From the NCBI GenBank assembly GCA_902765725.1, contig CACXAT010000023.1, positions 1-42,469 on the forward strand: a stretch of DNA of 42,469 nucleotides, given 5' to 3'. A model generated the notes under the pieces. It did not search any database. It had not been told where the DNA came from and worked only from the letters and a program-made list of their open reading frames with translations. The DNA is from an uncultured Lachnospiraceae bacterium (lineage in GTDB: Bacteria > Bacillota > Clostridia > Lachnospirales > Lachnospiraceae). Positions 42,037-42,469 of this stretch are shown piece after piece (position 1 is the stretch's first letter; the number at the start of each line of letters is the position of its first letter). A program made the translations under genes and the position numbers.

Positions 42037-42469
42037 TCAGAACAGGAATCCTGCGTTGACCCATCCGTTGCAGCCGTACTTCGGGCTGTAAACGAATACG
42101 TAGCTTCCCTGGTTTCCGCTGCCCTGGATCTCGACCTGGTCGCCGGTGTGCAGCTGGCCGATCACGTTGGACTGATCGTAGGTGGTATCCCTTCTCAGTG
42201 CCAGGTAGCCGTCGTTGACCTTGACCGTCTTCCATGCGCCCGTCTGGGTGTTCATGTTTGCTGCGGTGCCGGTCCAGTTGTTGTCGAAGTAGCTCTGGGT
42301 GGAGCTGTAGTTGTTCTGTGCCTTTGCCGGTGCCTGCACCTGCGGCTTTGTGCTGCTCAAGTTTCCAGCATGGATGTAGCCGGTCTTGCCGTTGTAGCTG
42401 ACCAGATCCCAGTCGTTGACGGATCCGAGTACGTCGACCTCTGCTCCTACCGGTACGGAACCGATGCTT
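42037..42469 (-). CDS. SH3-domain protein, 5' end beyond the window
   Basis: About 144 residues are visible and the frame runs open through the right edge, so the start is missing. The visible part has the end of one SH3-like domain (VDVLGSVNDWDLVSYNGKTG then YIHAGNL), a Gln/Ala/Asn-rich linker (about 40 residues), and a second SH3-like domain ending VYSPKYGCNGWVNAGFLF. This matches bacterial SH3b (PF08239-like) repeats found in secreted wall-binding proteins. Whether it carries the same double-glycine leader cannot be seen. Confidence 0.8.
   Translation of the reverse strand, partial: SIGSVPVGAEVDVLGSVNDWDLVSYNGKTGYIHAGNLSSTKPQVQAPAKAQNNYSSTQSYFDNNWTGTAANMNTQTGAWKTVKVNDGYLALRRDTTYDQSNVIGQLHTGDQVEIQGSGNQGSYVFVYSPKYGCNGWVNAGFLF

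Noticed and set aside
1..42469. Mobile elements, prophage, CRISPR arrays or defence systems
   Set aside because: No transposase, integrase, terminal repeats, spaced direct repeats or recognisable defence genes were found; the gene content is mainly core metabolism and transport.

Overview
The window reads as chromosomal DNA from an anaerobic, low-motility-signal Clostridia-type Firmicute, most likely a Lachnospiraceae relative with fairly high GC. The evidence is the hpf-secA-prfB order, the linked t6A genes (tsaE, tsaB, rimI, tsaD), strong AGGAGG ribosome sites, sigma-A type promoters, a thioredoxin reductase that lacks NADPH motifs (a trait described in clostridia), and double-glycine leader peptides. 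No insertion sequence, prophage, CRISPR array or integrase was seen. The species was not identified.

Layout, left to right. Positions 1-460: two tRNA-Ser genes on the minus strand with a textbook promoter, reading towards what looks like the leader of an rRNA operon beyond the left edge. 455-2649: an ammonium channel fused to a PII signalling domain, behind a leader with terminator-like hairpins. 2653-7841: a minus-strand operon NUDIX-tsaE-tsaB-rimI-rnz-tsaD-ispD (tRNA t6A synthesis, tRNA 3' processing, ribosomal protein acetylation, isoprenoid synthesis). 7982-9282: two small membrane proteins. 9311-13288: thrH plus an SPFH / zinc-ribbon / TPM trio that resembles the B. subtilis ydjI-ydjG-ydjH envelope-stress module, with a strong terminator after the first gene. 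13350-17859: hpf, secA, prfB. 17874-25420: a minus-strand run dus - metal exporter - hslO - nadE - fhs - hisA, where hisA is of the eukaryotic type.

25428-29888: a GPH-type sugar symporter, trxB-trxA, and a divergent UMF1-type transporter. 29962-31541: a stand-alone FakA C-terminal-like domain and nagB. The leader of nagB contains what I read as a complete glmS ribozyme (31265-31391), the most striking item in the window: this GlcN6P-sensing self-cleaving RNA normally precedes glmS, not the deaminase gene nagB. 31685-36251: two histidine phosphatases, an SDR, a broken DUF4038 glycosidase and a HAD hydrolase, which look like sugar metabolism. 36299-40540: nitroreductase, a YunG-like protein, a secreted repeat protein, an SLC13-type anion transporter and a DUF1275 membrane protein. 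40639-42469: a ThuA-like protein, a short double-glycine leader protein with an SH3-like body, and the 3' part of a larger SH3-domain protein running off the right edge.

All functional calls come from reading motifs and family resemblance by eye; no database search or folding program was run.
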